A stretch of DNA of 64,000 nt, taken from the NCBI GenBank assembly GCA_938085105.1, contig CALKGK010000018.1, positions 1 through 64,000 of the forward strand, in the 5' to 3' direction. The number at the start of each line of letters is the position of its first letter. Position 1 is the stretch's first letter. The DNA is from an uncultured Flavobacteriales bacterium (GTDB taxonomy: Bacteria > Bacteroidota > Bacteroidia > Flavobacteriales_D > Sanyastnellaceae). Below the pieces are notes generated by a model that ran no database searches, had not been told where the DNA came from, and was given only the letters and a program-made list of their open reading frames with translations. The translations under genes were made by a program, and so were the position numbers. This document shows, piece by piece, positions 24,368-33,421 of this stretch.

Positions 24368-26812
24368 TTATTCATTATCGCTGTCTTTCCTCACCTGCAG
24401 ATCATCCAGTTCAATGTCCTCTTCCTCGTCAATGATTTCCAAGAAAGGTTCTGAGAAGGCTTTTGTGGTGATGTAGCGTTCGAAGCTGAGCAACAATGAA
24501 GGGAGTAAAACCAGGTTGGCAAACATGGCCACGAGAAGGGTTACACTCACTAAGATCCCCAAGGCACGTGTTCCATCAAATTCAGATGCAGCAAACATCG
24601 TGAAGCCGAAGAACAAGACGATGGAAGTGTACATCATGGACACGCCCGTCTCCTTCACCGCGTTCAAAACCGAAGCTCGAATGTTCCAAGCTTTCATGCT
24701 GAGTTCTTGACGGTATTTGGCCAGGAAGTGAATGGTATCATCTACCGAAATTCCGAAGGCAATACTGAATACCAAGATGGTGGACGGCTTGATGGGAATT
24801 CCAAAATACCCCATGATGGCCGCAGTGAAAATCAAAGGAACCAAGTTGGGAAGCAAGGCAATGAGTACCATTCTCATGGAGCGGAACAGCAAAAACATGA
24901 TGGTCGCAATCACACAGATGGCCAGCGCCAAACTAATGAGCAAGTTTTTCACCATGTACGAGGTGCCCTCGAGGTAAACGACGCTGGTTCCTGTAAGGGT
25001 TACTTTGTACTTGTCGCTTGGGAAAATGGAGTCGATTCTCGGGCGAAGTTCGTCCAATAAGGACTCCATTTCGATGGTTCCGATATCAGCCACTTGGGTG
25101 CTGATGCGCGTGCTTTTACGGGTGCTGTCAATAAAAGTGTTCTCTCCGCCTTTGGTGTCGTAATCACCTTGGATGTACGGACCAATGAAACTCTCCTCAC
25201 TCCGGGTGATGAGGGTGTACTTTTCGGGATTTCCGTTGTAAAAGGCCTGTTTAGCGAATTTGCTCGCATCAACAATACTTAAGGACTTTGAAAATTCAGG
25301 ATACTCGCTCAACAAAAGCTGCAGTTTCTCCAAGCGTCTCAGGTTGGCGCGTTTGGTGATTTGTCCGGGTTTCTCTGTTTCCACCAGAACCTCAAAAGGC
25401 ATTACTCCGTTGTATTTGTCTTCAAACCAACGAAGGTCGGTAATCACTTTGTCTGACTGGGGAAGGTCATCCACCACGTTCCCTGTGGTTTGCATCAAGC
25501 TGATTCCATAGGCACCACCAATGAGAATTCCCGCCGTGATGAGGTAAACCACTTTTCGGTGATTGACCACCATGTTGACCAACCTGCCCACCACGTAAAA
25601 CAGCCATTTTCGGTCCAAGTGCCTTACATGCTTCCGCTTGGGAGGAGGAAGAAAGCTAAATACGGTTGGAATGGTGAGGATGGAAATGAGGAATACCGCA
25701 AAAATGTTCACCGCGGCAATGACCCCAAATTCTTTGAGTAGGTTACTTTCTACAAAGATGAAGGTGGCAAAACCCAGTGCAGTTGTGGCGTTGGTGAGCA
25801 AGGTGGCGTTACCAATTTTGATGATTACCCGACTCAAAGCCTTGGTTTTATTCCCGTGCTTTTTGAACTCCGAATGGTACTTGTTGAGCAGGTAAATGCA
25901 GTTCGGTACTCCAATCACAATCATGAGCGGAGGGATGAGACCCATCAATACCGAAACGGGGTAATTGAACAGTGCAATGAAGCCCAAAGACCAGGTTACC
26001 GCAATTCCAACCACCGTCATGCAAACGAGCATTACCCCAAAGTTTCTGAAGAAGAGGAGCAGAAGAATAGCTGTAACCAGTGCTGCGAGCAAGACAAAGA
26101 GTTTCAGCTCAGACTTCACCTTGTTCATCATGGAAGTCCGGATGAAGGGCAATCCGCTGACGTAGGTTTTGATGCCCGTTTCAGCTTCAAAGGTGTCGAT
26201 GTGATCGAGAATGATTTCAACGGACGGTCCGCGATCTTCTGAGTTGAACAAAGAGGCCTTCATGAAAATCATCATGATGCTTGAAGGGTCCTGGTCTTGG
26301 TAAAGCAAACCTTCATAGAAAGGCAGTTGCTTCATTTCGTAAATGGCGCTATCGACCTCGGCTTGGCTTGTTGGTCTGCCCGAAAGCAAAGACTCAAATT
26401 CAAACAGGCGCTCTTCTTCGTTTTTAACCAGTTTAAAACTGTGGGCAATGGAGAAAACACTGTCTACGGCAGAAGTAGGAACCTCGCTTACCACTCCATT
26501 TTCTTTGGTGATCACAGGAACAGTAACCTCTCTGAAGGTGTTCGCAAGATCGTACCACTTTTGGAATTTTTCGAGTTCGTAGAGCGATTCATCTTCAACC
26601 CCAAGGATAATGACGTTTCCGCCTTCACCAAAGGTGTCTACAAATTTCTGATACTCAATGTAAGTGCTGTCGTGCTTGGGGAGCAGGCCCGCAAACTCGT
26701 AGCTCATTCGCACTTGGGTTCCCTTCCACCCCATGAAAGCAGTGATGGCCAACAAGATGATCAGGATGGGCACGCGTGAGCGCAGAATGAAAGAAGCAAT
26801 TTTAGTCCACAT
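24368..26812 (-). CDS. MMPL/RND-family membrane transporter
   Basis: 814-aa inner-membrane protein of the RND superfamily (MMPL or hopanoid-exporter type). It has two halves, each with one transmembrane helix, a large extracytoplasmic domain and a bundle of about five helices (around 215-375 and 640-780), giving about 12 helices. Conserved pieces include LMGLIPPLMIVIGVPNCIYLLNKYH and SIAFGISVDDTIHFLAKYR. The start is ATG 26812 (MWTKIASFILRSR) because the 16 upstream codons do not fit. It probably exports a lipid or other hydrophobic molecule; the substrate is unknown. First gene of the rmlA-sucB strand. Confidence 0.85.
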   Translation of the reverse strand: MWTKIASFILRSRVPILIILLAITAFMGWKGTQVRMSYEFAGLLPKHDSTYIEYQKFVDTFGEGGNVIILGVEDESLYELEKFQKWYDLANTFREVTVPVITKENGVVSEVPTSAVDSVFSIAHSFKLVKNEEERLFEFESLLSGRPTSQAEVDSAIYEMKQLPFYEGLLYQDQDPSSIMMIFMKASLFNSEDRGPSVEIILDHIDTFEAETGIKTYVSGLPFIRTSMMNKVKSELKLFVLLAALVTAILLLLFFRNFGVMLVCMTVVGIAVTWSLGFIALFNYPVSVLMGLIPPLMIVIGVPNCIYLLNKYHSEFKKHGNKTKALSRVIIKIGNATLLTNATTALGFATFIFVESNLLKEFGVIAAVNIFAVFLISILTIPTVFSFLPPPKRKHVRHLDRKWLFYVVGRLVNMVVNHRKVVYLITAGILIGGAYGISLMQTTGNVVDDLPQSDKVITDLRWFEDKYNGVMPFEVLVETEKPGQITKRANLRRLEKLQLLLSEYPEFSKSLSIVDASKFAKQAFYNGNPEKYTLITRSEESFIGPYIQGDYDTKGGENTFIDSTRKSTRISTQVADIGTIEMESLLDELRPRIDSIFPSDKYKVTLTGTSVVYLEGTSYMVKNLLISLALAICVIATIMFLLFRSMRMVLIALLPNLVPLIFTAAIMGYFGIPIKPSTILVFSIAFGISVDDTIHFLAKYRQELSMKAWNIRASVLNAVKETGVSMMYTSIVLFFGFTMFAASEFDGTRALGILVSVTLLVAMFANLVLLPSLLLSFERYITTKAFSEPFLEIIDEEEDIELDDLQVRKDSDNE

Positions 26813-26924
26813 GCAGGAACAAAAGGGTAGGTCGGTCCATAGACCGATGGATTTGGGCACAAAGAAACAAAATATCCACAGAGAAACGAAGTGGAAGTTG
26901 GGATGATTGCAAGGGGATTCTTGC

Positions 26925-26932
26925 TAACTTTG
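26925..26932 (+). promoter_or_regulatory. Candidate -7 element of lpdA
   Basis: TAACTTTG, an exact TAnnTTTG match, 22 bp before the lpdA ATG. The nearest TTG boxes are 15 and 24 bp upstream, outside the usual spacing, so the -33 element is uncertain. Same octamer as upstream of sucA. Confidence 0.45.
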
Positions 26933-26954
26933 TCTCACAAAAGAAACTATTTCC

Positions 26955-28358
26955 ATGGAAAAATTTGATGTGGTCGTAATCGGTTCGGGCCCTGGAGGAT
27001 ATGTTGCCGCCATCCGATGTGCACAATTAGGAATGAAAACCGCCCTTGTTGAACGTTACAAGACCTTAGGAGGAACCTGCCTTAATGTGGGTTGTATCCC
27101 GTCCAAGGCTTTGTTGGACTCATCGGAGCACTACCATCAAGCAAAAGAGCAATTCAGCGAACACGGTATTGGTTTGGATAATTTGAAGGTGGACATGCCG
27201 CAAATGATCAAGCGTAAAAGTGAAGTGGTTGCTCAAACCACCGCGGGAATTGATTTTCTCATGGCGAAGAATAAAATTGAAGTTTTTCACGGACACGGTT
27301 CTTTTGTGAAAGAGAACGAGATTTCGGTGAAGCACGATGATGGAAAAGAAACCTTGCTTTCTGCTGGGAAAACCATCATTGCAACGGGTTCAAAACCTTC
27401 CAGCCTTCCTTTTATTACCATCGACAAGAAAAGAGTCATCACTTCAACAGAAGCATTGGAACTGAAAAGCGTGCCGAAGAAAATGGTGGTGATTGGCGGT
27501 GGTGTCATTGGATTGGAGCTGGGATCTGTTTACGCTCGTTTGGGAACCGAAGTGAGTGTAGTGGAGTACATGGACAGCATCATTCCTACCATGGATAAAG
27601 CGATGGGCAAAGAACTCATGCGCTCCATGAAGAAAATTGGTGTGAAGTTCTTGCTGAGCCATAAAGTAAAAGCGGTGGATGCCGCCGCACGCTCAGTAAC
27701 GGTGAAGGCCGATAATAAGAAGGGCGAGGAAGTAGTGCTGAAGGCGGATTATTGTTTGGTGGCCGTTGGAAGACACGCTTATACAGATAATCTTGGTTTG
27801 GAGAACATCGGAGTAAGTACCGATGAGCGAGGAAGAATTGAGGTGGATGAGCACTTGCAAACCAAAGTCCCAGGCGTTTATGCTATTGGCGATGTCATCA
27901 AAGGAGCGATGTTGGCACACAAGGCGGAGGAAGAAGGTGTTTTTGTGGCTGAACACATGGCCGGACAAAAACCACACATCAATTATTTGTTGATTCCGGG
28001 AGTGGTTTACACATGGCCCGAAGTTGCCAGTGTGGGATACACCGAAGAGCAATTGAAAGAAAAAGGAACGGCTTACAAGTCGGGCTCCTTCCCTTTCAAA
28101 GCGAGTGGACGAGCGCGTGCGAGCATGGATACTGATGGTTTGGTTAAGGTGCTTGCGGATAAGGAAACCGATGAGATTTTGGGGGTACACATTTGCGGAC
28201 CACGTGCTGCGGACATGATTGCTGAGGCCGTGGTGGCCATGGAGTTTAGAGCGAGTGCAGAAGATATTTCGCGCATGAGTCATGCTCACCCAACCTTCAC
28301 CGAAGCATTAAAAGAAGCGGCTTTGGCTGCAACGGATAACCGTGCACTCCACGTTTAG
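26955..28358 (+). CDS. lpdA: Dihydrolipoyl dehydrogenase (E3)
   Basis: FAD flavoprotein that reoxidises dihydrolipoamide on E2 subunits with NAD+. 467 aa: FAD-binding VIGSGPGGYVAAI (8-20), redox-active disulfide Cys42/Cys47 in GTCLNVGC, NAD-binding VIGGGVIGLELGSVY and the C-terminal His-Glu dyad in HAHPTFTEAL. It serves the 2-oxoglutarate dehydrogenase encoded nearby (sucAB, opposite strand) and probably pyruvate dehydrogenase too. Confidence 0.96.
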   Translation: MEKFDVVVIGSGPGGYVAAIRCAQLGMKTALVERYKTLGGTCLNVGCIPSKALLDSSEHYHQAKEQFSEHGIGLDNLKVDMPQMIKRKSEVVAQTTAGIDFLMAKNKIEVFHGHGSFVKENEISVKHDDGKETLLSAGKTIIATGSKPSSLPFITIDKKRVITSTEALELKSVPKKMVVIGGGVIGLELGSVYARLGTEVSVVEYMDSIIPTMDKAMGKELMRSMKKIGVKFLLSHKVKAVDAAARSVTVKADNKKGEEVVLKADYCLVAVGRHAYTDNLGLENIGVSTDERGRIEVDEHLQTKVPGVYAIGDVIKGAMLAHKAEEEGVFVAEHMAGQKPHINYLLIPGVVYTWPEVASVGYTEEQLKEKGTAYKSGSFPFKASGRARASMDTDGLVKVLADKETDEILGVHICGPRAADMIAEAVVAMEFRASAEDISRMSHAHPTFTEALKEAALAATDNRALHV

Positions 28359-28394
28359 TGGGAACCATTTGCCGAACCAGTTGTTGAAGTGATT

Positions 28395-29411
28395 ATGAAA
28401 AAAAGAACCGGAGTTCTCATTTTAAATTTGGGAACACCCGATGCCCCAACTCCAGGGGCGGTGGGAAGATATTTGAGAGAGTTTTTGGGCGATGGACGGG
28501 TGATTGATATTCCTTACATCCCCCGAAAAATCTTGGTGAATGGAATCATTGCGCCAACACGGAAATTCAAGTCGAGTGCGGAGTATAAAAAGGTGTGGAC
28601 CGAAAAGGGATCGCCCTTATTGCTCTACACAGAAGAGCTTTTGGAAAAACTGAAAGCGCGGTTTGAGGGTGAAGATGTGACGGTTGAAATGGCCATGCGC
28701 TACCAATCTCCGAGCATGGACGATGTCTTGGCTAAAATGCAAAAGGCCAATTACGATAAGTTGGTCATTGTGCCGCTATATCCGCAATATGCGTCAGCCA
28801 CTACAGGTTCAACCATCCAAAAGGCCATGGAAATCATTTCCAAGTGGTACGTTATTCCAGAAGTGAGCATGGTGAGCCAGTTTTACGACGATCCGCGCTA
28901 CATCGATACCATTGTTGAGGTAGCCAAGCCCTTTGATTTGAAAGCCTACGACCACATTTTGTTTAGCTATCATGGATTGCCTGAACGACAAGTGGACAAA
29001 GTGTATGAAGACCGAAAGTGCTCCAATCACAGCTGTGAGACGGAAATCAACGAGGAGAATAAGTTTTGCTACAAAGCCACTTGTTATGCGACCACCCGAC
29101 TCTTGGCTGAAAAGCTGGGCTTGTCTGAAGACGAATACACCGTTTGTTTTCAGTCGCGATTAGACAAAAAGTGGTTGCGACCTTTCAGCGATGATGTGAT
29201 CAAAGAATTGGCAGAAAAAGGAGCCAAGAAGCTCTTGTTTTTCAGTCCAGCTTTTGTGGCCGATTGTTTGGAAACCACCGTGGAAATTGGAGAAGGTTAT
29301 TTGGAAGAGTTCCAAGAAATGGGCGGAGAATCCCTTGAATTGGTGCCGAGTTTGAATTCGCATCCAATGTGGGTAGATTGTGTTGAAGGCTTGGTGAGGG
29401 AGCGATTATAG
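28395..29411 (+). CDS. hemH: Ferrochelatase
   Basis: Inserts Fe2+ into protoporphyrin IX, the last step of heme synthesis. 338 aa. The catalytic His is in FSYHGLPERQ, and NLGTPDAP and QYASATTGS are family segments. A short Cys-rich insert with four cysteines (KCSNHSC and FCYKATC) follows the active-site His. I take ATG 28395 rather than GTG two codons earlier. An imperfect hairpin (ACGGC/GCCGT, about 29430-29452) follows the stop but has no T run. The gene is 36 bp after lpdA. Confidence 0.93.
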   Translation: MKKRTGVLILNLGTPDAPTPGAVGRYLREFLGDGRVIDIPYIPRKILVNGIIAPTRKFKSSAEYKKVWTEKGSPLLLYTEELLEKLKARFEGEDVTVEMAMRYQSPSMDDVLAKMQKANYDKLVIVPLYPQYASATTGSTIQKAMEIISKWYVIPEVSMVSQFYDDPRYIDTIVEVAKPFDLKAYDHILFSYHGLPERQVDKVYEDRKCSNHSCETEINEENKFCYKATCYATTRLLAEKLGLSEDEYTVCFQSRLDKKWLRPFSDDVIKELAEKGAKKLLFFSPAFVADCLETTVEIGEGYLEEFQEMGGESLELVPSLNSHPMWVDCVEGLVRERL

Positions 29412-29660
29412 ATGTTCTTAAAATCCGAAACGGCCACCCTTTGGCAGCCGTTCCGTTGATCATCTGAAATAACTCCGTTAGCTACGTCGCCGAACGGCAA
29501 CGTTGAGAGTCGTTCGACCTTTGGCATACTTCGTGCCGAACACAAAGAAAAAGTGGTAAGACTCTGCTAGATAGGGGGTTGCAGCTTTGGCATGGTCGGC
29601 CTAAATTCCCAAAAAGAATCAGTTTTCCCAAAATGAAACAAATAATCCTGTTTAGGACAG

Positions 29661-30908
29661 GTGCAAATATCTTCAGATCTCGTGAACATACTTTTCCCCA
29701 ATCTTTCCAATTTAGGCATGCCGGTATTTTACCTGCATGACGGGACTTACAGCGAAAGATCGATTCTTGGTGTGGGGATCAAAAGCAGCATTCGTTTGAG
29801 TGATTCAAGCGATGCAGTTTTTACTCTATTTGATGCTTTCATTCAGAAGCCAGGATGGAAAATGGGCTATTTTTCATACAATTTGAAGAACCGTTTGGAG
29901 CGTTTGGAATCGCCCAAATTCAACCCGCATTCCATGCCAGACCTGTTTTTTGTGCAACCGGAGTTCGTGTTCGAATTGTCCAAAGGAGCGATGAAAGTGC
30001 TGGAGGGCAAGCATCATCCCGATTTGGAAAAGGTGATAAAGGCCATCGGCGAAAAATGCGGAGATCCTCAAATCAGTGAGGTGGAATTGCAGGCCAGAAC
30101 AAGCAGAAAAGAATACTTGGAGGCTCTCAAGCGAATCAAGGGTCATATTCAGCAAGGCGACATCTACGAGATGAATTACTGCCAAGAGTTCTTCAATCAC
30201 GACGCACAAATTGATCCCTTCTCGGTGTACCGACGAGTTCATGAAGCCACGCAAGCCCCTTTTTCTGCCTATTTTAACTGGGATGATCATGCCATCATGT
30301 GCGGGAGTCCAGAACGCTATATCCGAAAGCAGGGCCAAAAAATCCTTTCTCAACCCATTAAAGGGACCGTTAGACGCGGGAAGGATGAGCAGGAGGACAT
30401 TGCCTTAAAAACGGCATTGAAATCCGACCCCAAGGAGCGGGCAGAGAACATCATGATTACGGATTTGGTGCGGAACGACTTAAGCAAGGTGGCGACGAAG
30501 GGAAGTGTTCAGGTAGATGAGTTGTGCGAGGTGTACAGCTTTAAAACTGTTCATCAAATGATTACCAGTATCAGCGCTCAACTGCGTCCCGATTGCGGCC
30601 TTAAAGAGCTCGTTCAAGCTACCTTCCCAATGGGCAGCATGACGGGAGCCCCGAAAGTACGAGCGATGCAGTTGATTGATGAGTTGGAAAGCACCAATCG
30701 CGGCGTGTATTCTGGTGCTATGGGTTACATCGATCCCGAAGGAAACATGGATTTTAACGTTGTGATTCGTAGCTTGCTCTATCATAAGAAGAAGCGCTAC
30801 CTCTCTGCTTTGGTGGGCGGAGCAATTACTTCAGGCTCTGTTCCAGAGAAGGAGTATGAAGAATGCCTTTTGAAGGCAGATGCGCTCTTCAATGCGCTCA
30901 AGCCATGA
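29661..30908 (+). CDS. pabB: Aminodeoxychorismate synthase component I
   Basis: Chorismate-binding enzyme of 415 aa that aminates chorismate to 4-amino-4-deoxychorismate for folate. The signature GSMTGAPKVRAMQLIDELE and the KGTVRRG and NIMITDLVRNDLSKV segments support the PabB type over TrpE. The start is uncertain: GTG 29661 gives the usual N-terminus, but ATG 29718 is possible. Its stop overlaps the tilS ATG by 4 bp. The 249-bp gap before it (29412-29660) holds no gene I recognise; it contains CTTTGGCA three times (29439, 29519, 29585). Confidence 0.88.
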   Translation: MQISSDLVNILFPNLSNLGMPVFYLHDGTYSERSILGVGIKSSIRLSDSSDAVFTLFDAFIQKPGWKMGYFSYNLKNRLERLESPKFNPHSMPDLFFVQPEFVFELSKGAMKVLEGKHHPDLEKVIKAIGEKCGDPQISEVELQARTSRKEYLEALKRIKGHIQQGDIYEMNYCQEFFNHDAQIDPFSVYRRVHEATQAPFSAYFNWDDHAIMCGSPERYIRKQGQKILSQPIKGTVRRGKDEQEDIALKTALKSDPKERAENIMITDLVRNDLSKVATKGSVQVDELCEVYSFKTVHQMITSISAQLRPDCGLKELVQATFPMGSMTGAPKVRAMQLIDELESTNRGVYSGAMGYIDPEGNMDFNVVIRSLLYHKKKRYLSALVGGAITSGSVPEKEYEECLLKADALFNALKP

Positions 30909-32245
30909 TTGAACAATTAAAAAAGCATCTTTACGAGTCACAGCTTTTGGCTGATGGAGTGAGGGTTTTAATCGCTTGTTCCGGAGGAGCTGATAGCACT
31001 GCACTGCTTTACTTGATGCACCATTTGGGCTACACGGTAGAAGTGGCTCACGTCAATTATCAACTCCGCGGCGAGGCTTCTCAAAATGCAGAAGATTATC
31101 TCGATGAGGTGTGCAAGAAATTGGATGTGCCCTACCATGTTCAACGCTTCGATACCCATCAATTGGTTTCGGAAAGCAAGCGTGGCGTTCAAGAGTTGGC
31201 CAGGCACCTGCGCTATCAGTGGTTTGAAAAGCTGGCCGAAGAGCAAGGCATTCCCTTTATTCTCACAGCGCACCACCAAAACGATCGACTAGAATCCTAC
31301 GCCCATCACCTCCTGCGAGGAAATAGTTTGAGCGGATTTAGTTCCATTCCTCAACAGCGCGGAAAGATCTGTCGTCCCTTGCTCCAATTCACCCAAAAAG
31401 AACTTCGAAATTATCTAAAGGAGATTGGTGTAGAATGGGTGGAAGATGAGAGCAATGAAACCCTGGTTTATTCCCGAAATAAAATCCGACACCAACTCTT
31501 GCCCCTGATGTCTGAAATTCATGAGGGCTTCGAACATAATTGGTTGCGACAGATGGAGATGTTCAAGGAGTTGAACCATTTTCTGTCGGACTTCATGCAA
31601 AACCTCGGTCAGCGCGCCATTCGAACGGAAGCTTCAGGCTTGTTTATTGACCTCGAAGTATTGGAGCAATTGAGTTTTAAACGCCTGCTGATCATGCACC
31701 TCGCTCCGCAGTTTGGTTTCGACTTAAAACGGACCGATGAATGGTTGAATTTGATCGATTCCCAAAATGGGAAAACCATTTACAGCGCCACCCATCGGGT
31801 CATTCGTCAGCGAGGAGCTTTACTGATTACTTCCTTACCGGAGCGTTTGGAGGAGCAATCTTTTCTTATTCACGAAACCTTGGAAAAGAACTCGGAAGAA
31901 CTGGATTTGGAGCTTGATTTTCTGGAGTTAAATCCAAGTTTGCTCAAAGAGATCAAGCAGAATCGGGATGAGTTGTGTGCTTATTTGGATGCAGACGCCT
32001 TGTTGTTTCCTTTGGTATATCGTCCGTGGACCCAAGGAGATCGTTTTCAGCCATTGGGAATGAAAGGCAAGCAGCTCCTGAGTGATTTTTTCACCCAGAA
32101 AAAATTAGATCAAGTAGAAAAAGAAGCTGCTTTTGTGCTTGAAAGTGCTGGCGAAATTGTGTGGGTGGTGGGGCATCGCATTGCCCATGGTGTAAGAATA
32201 AAGGATGGGAGTAGTCGGGTTTTGCGCTTGAAGAAGAAAGAATAA
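30905..32245 (+). CDS. tilS: tRNA(Ile)-lysidine synthetase
   Basis: Converts cytidine 34 of the CAU anticodon of tRNA-Ile to lysidine, essential for decoding AUA. 446 aa. The PP-loop motif SGGADS is in LIACSGGADSTALL, followed by AHVNYQLRG, ILTAHHQNDRLE and NKIRHQLLP, and a C-terminal TilS domain (about 370-440, YRPWTQGDRFQPLGM). The start is ATG 30905, which overlaps the pabB stop (ATGA); the longer frame upstream is not needed. Confidence 0.94.
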   Translation: MIEQLKKHLYESQLLADGVRVLIACSGGADSTALLYLMHHLGYTVEVAHVNYQLRGEASQNAEDYLDEVCKKLDVPYHVQRFDTHQLVSESKRGVQELARHLRYQWFEKLAEEQGIPFILTAHHQNDRLESYAHHLLRGNSLSGFSSIPQQRGKICRPLLQFTQKELRNYLKEIGVEWVEDESNETLVYSRNKIRHQLLPLMSEIHEGFEHNWLRQMEMFKELNHFLSDFMQNLGQRAIRTEASGLFIDLEVLEQLSFKRLLIMHLAPQFGFDLKRTDEWLNLIDSQNGKTIYSATHRVIRQRGALLITSLPERLEEQSFLIHETLEKNSEELDLELDFLELNPSLLKEIKQNRDELCAYLDADALLFPLVYRPWTQGDRFQPLGMKGKQLLSDFFTQKKLDQVEKEAAFVLESAGEIVWVVGHRIAHGVRIKDGSSRVLRLKKKE

Positions 32246-32299
32246 TCGTAACCTTTTCGTTGCAAGTGTCGTTTTTGTAATCAACCTAACCAATAGAAA

Positions 32300-32596
32300 A
32301 TGACCCTTTTACCCCACGACGTGCACTACCCAACAAATAGCCTTAAAAATTTTCATTTCAAAGTAGCTGAGTCCATGCCACATCCGGCAGTGGAGCTCAA
32401 GCGACGCGCTGAATTGTACAAGGCGGCATTGCACAGTTCACTATACCAAACACGCGTTGAATTATGGATTCAAGGCGTTAACGACTGCATCAAGGTCTTG
32501 GCAAGAATTGAAGCCATGAGCCAAAGTGATGTTCTCCTGGAATGCGGAACAGGCGTTCCAACATCTTCCATCATCCAAATTCGAATTCCTCGCTAA
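32300..32596 (+). CDS. Hypothetical protein, 98 aa
   Basis: Small protein I do not recognise: MTLLPHDVHYPTNS, a helical middle (ELKRRAELYKAALHSSLYQTRVELW) and a short tail. It is not clearly membrane-bound or exported. It lies between tilS and the YhhQ-type transporter with its own ATG and a 54-bp gap on the left. Coding status is likely because the codon use and start context fit, but there is no homology I can claim. Confidence 0.55.
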   Translation: MTLLPHDVHYPTNSLKNFHFKVAESMPHPAVELKRRAELYKAALHSSLYQTRVELWIQGVNDCIKVLARIEAMSQSDVLLECGTGVPTSSIIQIRIPR

Positions 32597-32635
32597 AATT
32601 GATTTCGCTTTGCGGGCTTGTTGTATCTTCAGCCA

Positions 32636-33346
32636 GTGAAATTACAGACCGAAAAAGACCGAAATCACGCCTTACTACTGTACCTCATTTTGGGTTCTTT
32701 GTTTGTGGCTAGTTTGGTGACTTGCAACTTGATCTTTCGTAAATTTTTTGGAGTACTTCTTTTTGAAGGAAGTTTTCTGGAGTTGCGCATGGAACAATCG
32801 GTTGGACTGCTTCCGTATCCCATTACTTTCTTGATCAGCGATTTGATTTCGGAAATTTATGGTCGGAAGCGCGCCAATCAAGTGGTTTTTGCGGGATTGC
32901 TCTGCAGTCTGTTCGTCCTGTTCATCATCTTCGTTGCTGGAAATGCTCCAGCCACCACATGGTCGTATGTGAGCGACGCCGATTTTAATACGGTGTTCGG
33001 ACAAACGGGCTTGGCGGTTGCCGCGAGCATGTGCGCCTATCTCATAGCCCAATTCATCGACATTCGCATTTACCACTTTTGGAAAAATTTAACACAGGGA
33101 AAAAAGCTGTGGCTTCGCAATAACTTTTCAACCATGAGCTCCCAAATGATTGATACAGCGGTGGTGCTTTTGCTCCTGTGCTCAAGCGGTGAAATTGCTT
33201 GGGAACGCTTTGTTCAACTCTTCACAATCGGTGTGCTGTTCAAGATCACCATTGCTGCTTTAGACACTCCTTTAATGTACCTTTGTACCTATTTGATTCG
33301 AAAACGCTTTGGACTGAAGCAAGGAGAAGAAATTTCACTCATTTAG
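32636..33346 (+). CDS. yhhQ: YhhQ-type queuosine precursor transporter (VUT family)
   Basis: Integral membrane protein of 236 aa with six predicted helices, matching the VUT_1 family that imports 7-cyano-7-deazaguanine (preQ0) or similar queuosine precursors. Visible landmarks: VTCNLIFRKFFGV, YPITFLISDLISEIYGRKRAN, QFIDIRIYHFWKNLT and NFSTMSSQMIDTAVV. The start is a GTG at 32636; TTG codons upstream are less likely. The substrate is inferred from the family and not shown here. Confidence 0.85.
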   Translation: MKLQTEKDRNHALLLYLILGSLFVASLVTCNLIFRKFFGVLLFEGSFLELRMEQSVGLLPYPITFLISDLISEIYGRKRANQVVFAGLLCSLFVLFIIFVAGNAPATTWSYVSDADFNTVFGQTGLAVAASMCAYLIAQFIDIRIYHFWKNLTQGKKLWLRNNFSTMSSQMIDTAVVLLLLCSSGEIAWERFVQLFTIGVLFKITIAALDTPLMYLCTYLIRKRFGLKQGEEISLI

Positions 33347-33421
33347 GAATCCAATCCAGAAATTGGATGAAACTTCTGAAACGCTTGAATAGTCTTATTT
33401 TCGAGATTGATTATTACACCT

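Noticed and set aside
29430-29452. Terminator after hemH
   Set aside because: The hairpin ACGGC/GCCGT is imperfect and is not followed by a T run, so an intrinsic terminator is not supported.
29413-29460. Short frame after hemH as a possible aromatic leader for pabB
   Set aside because: It has only one Trp codon, no terminator with T run follows, and the start of pabB is about 200 bp away, so the attenuator pattern is lacking.
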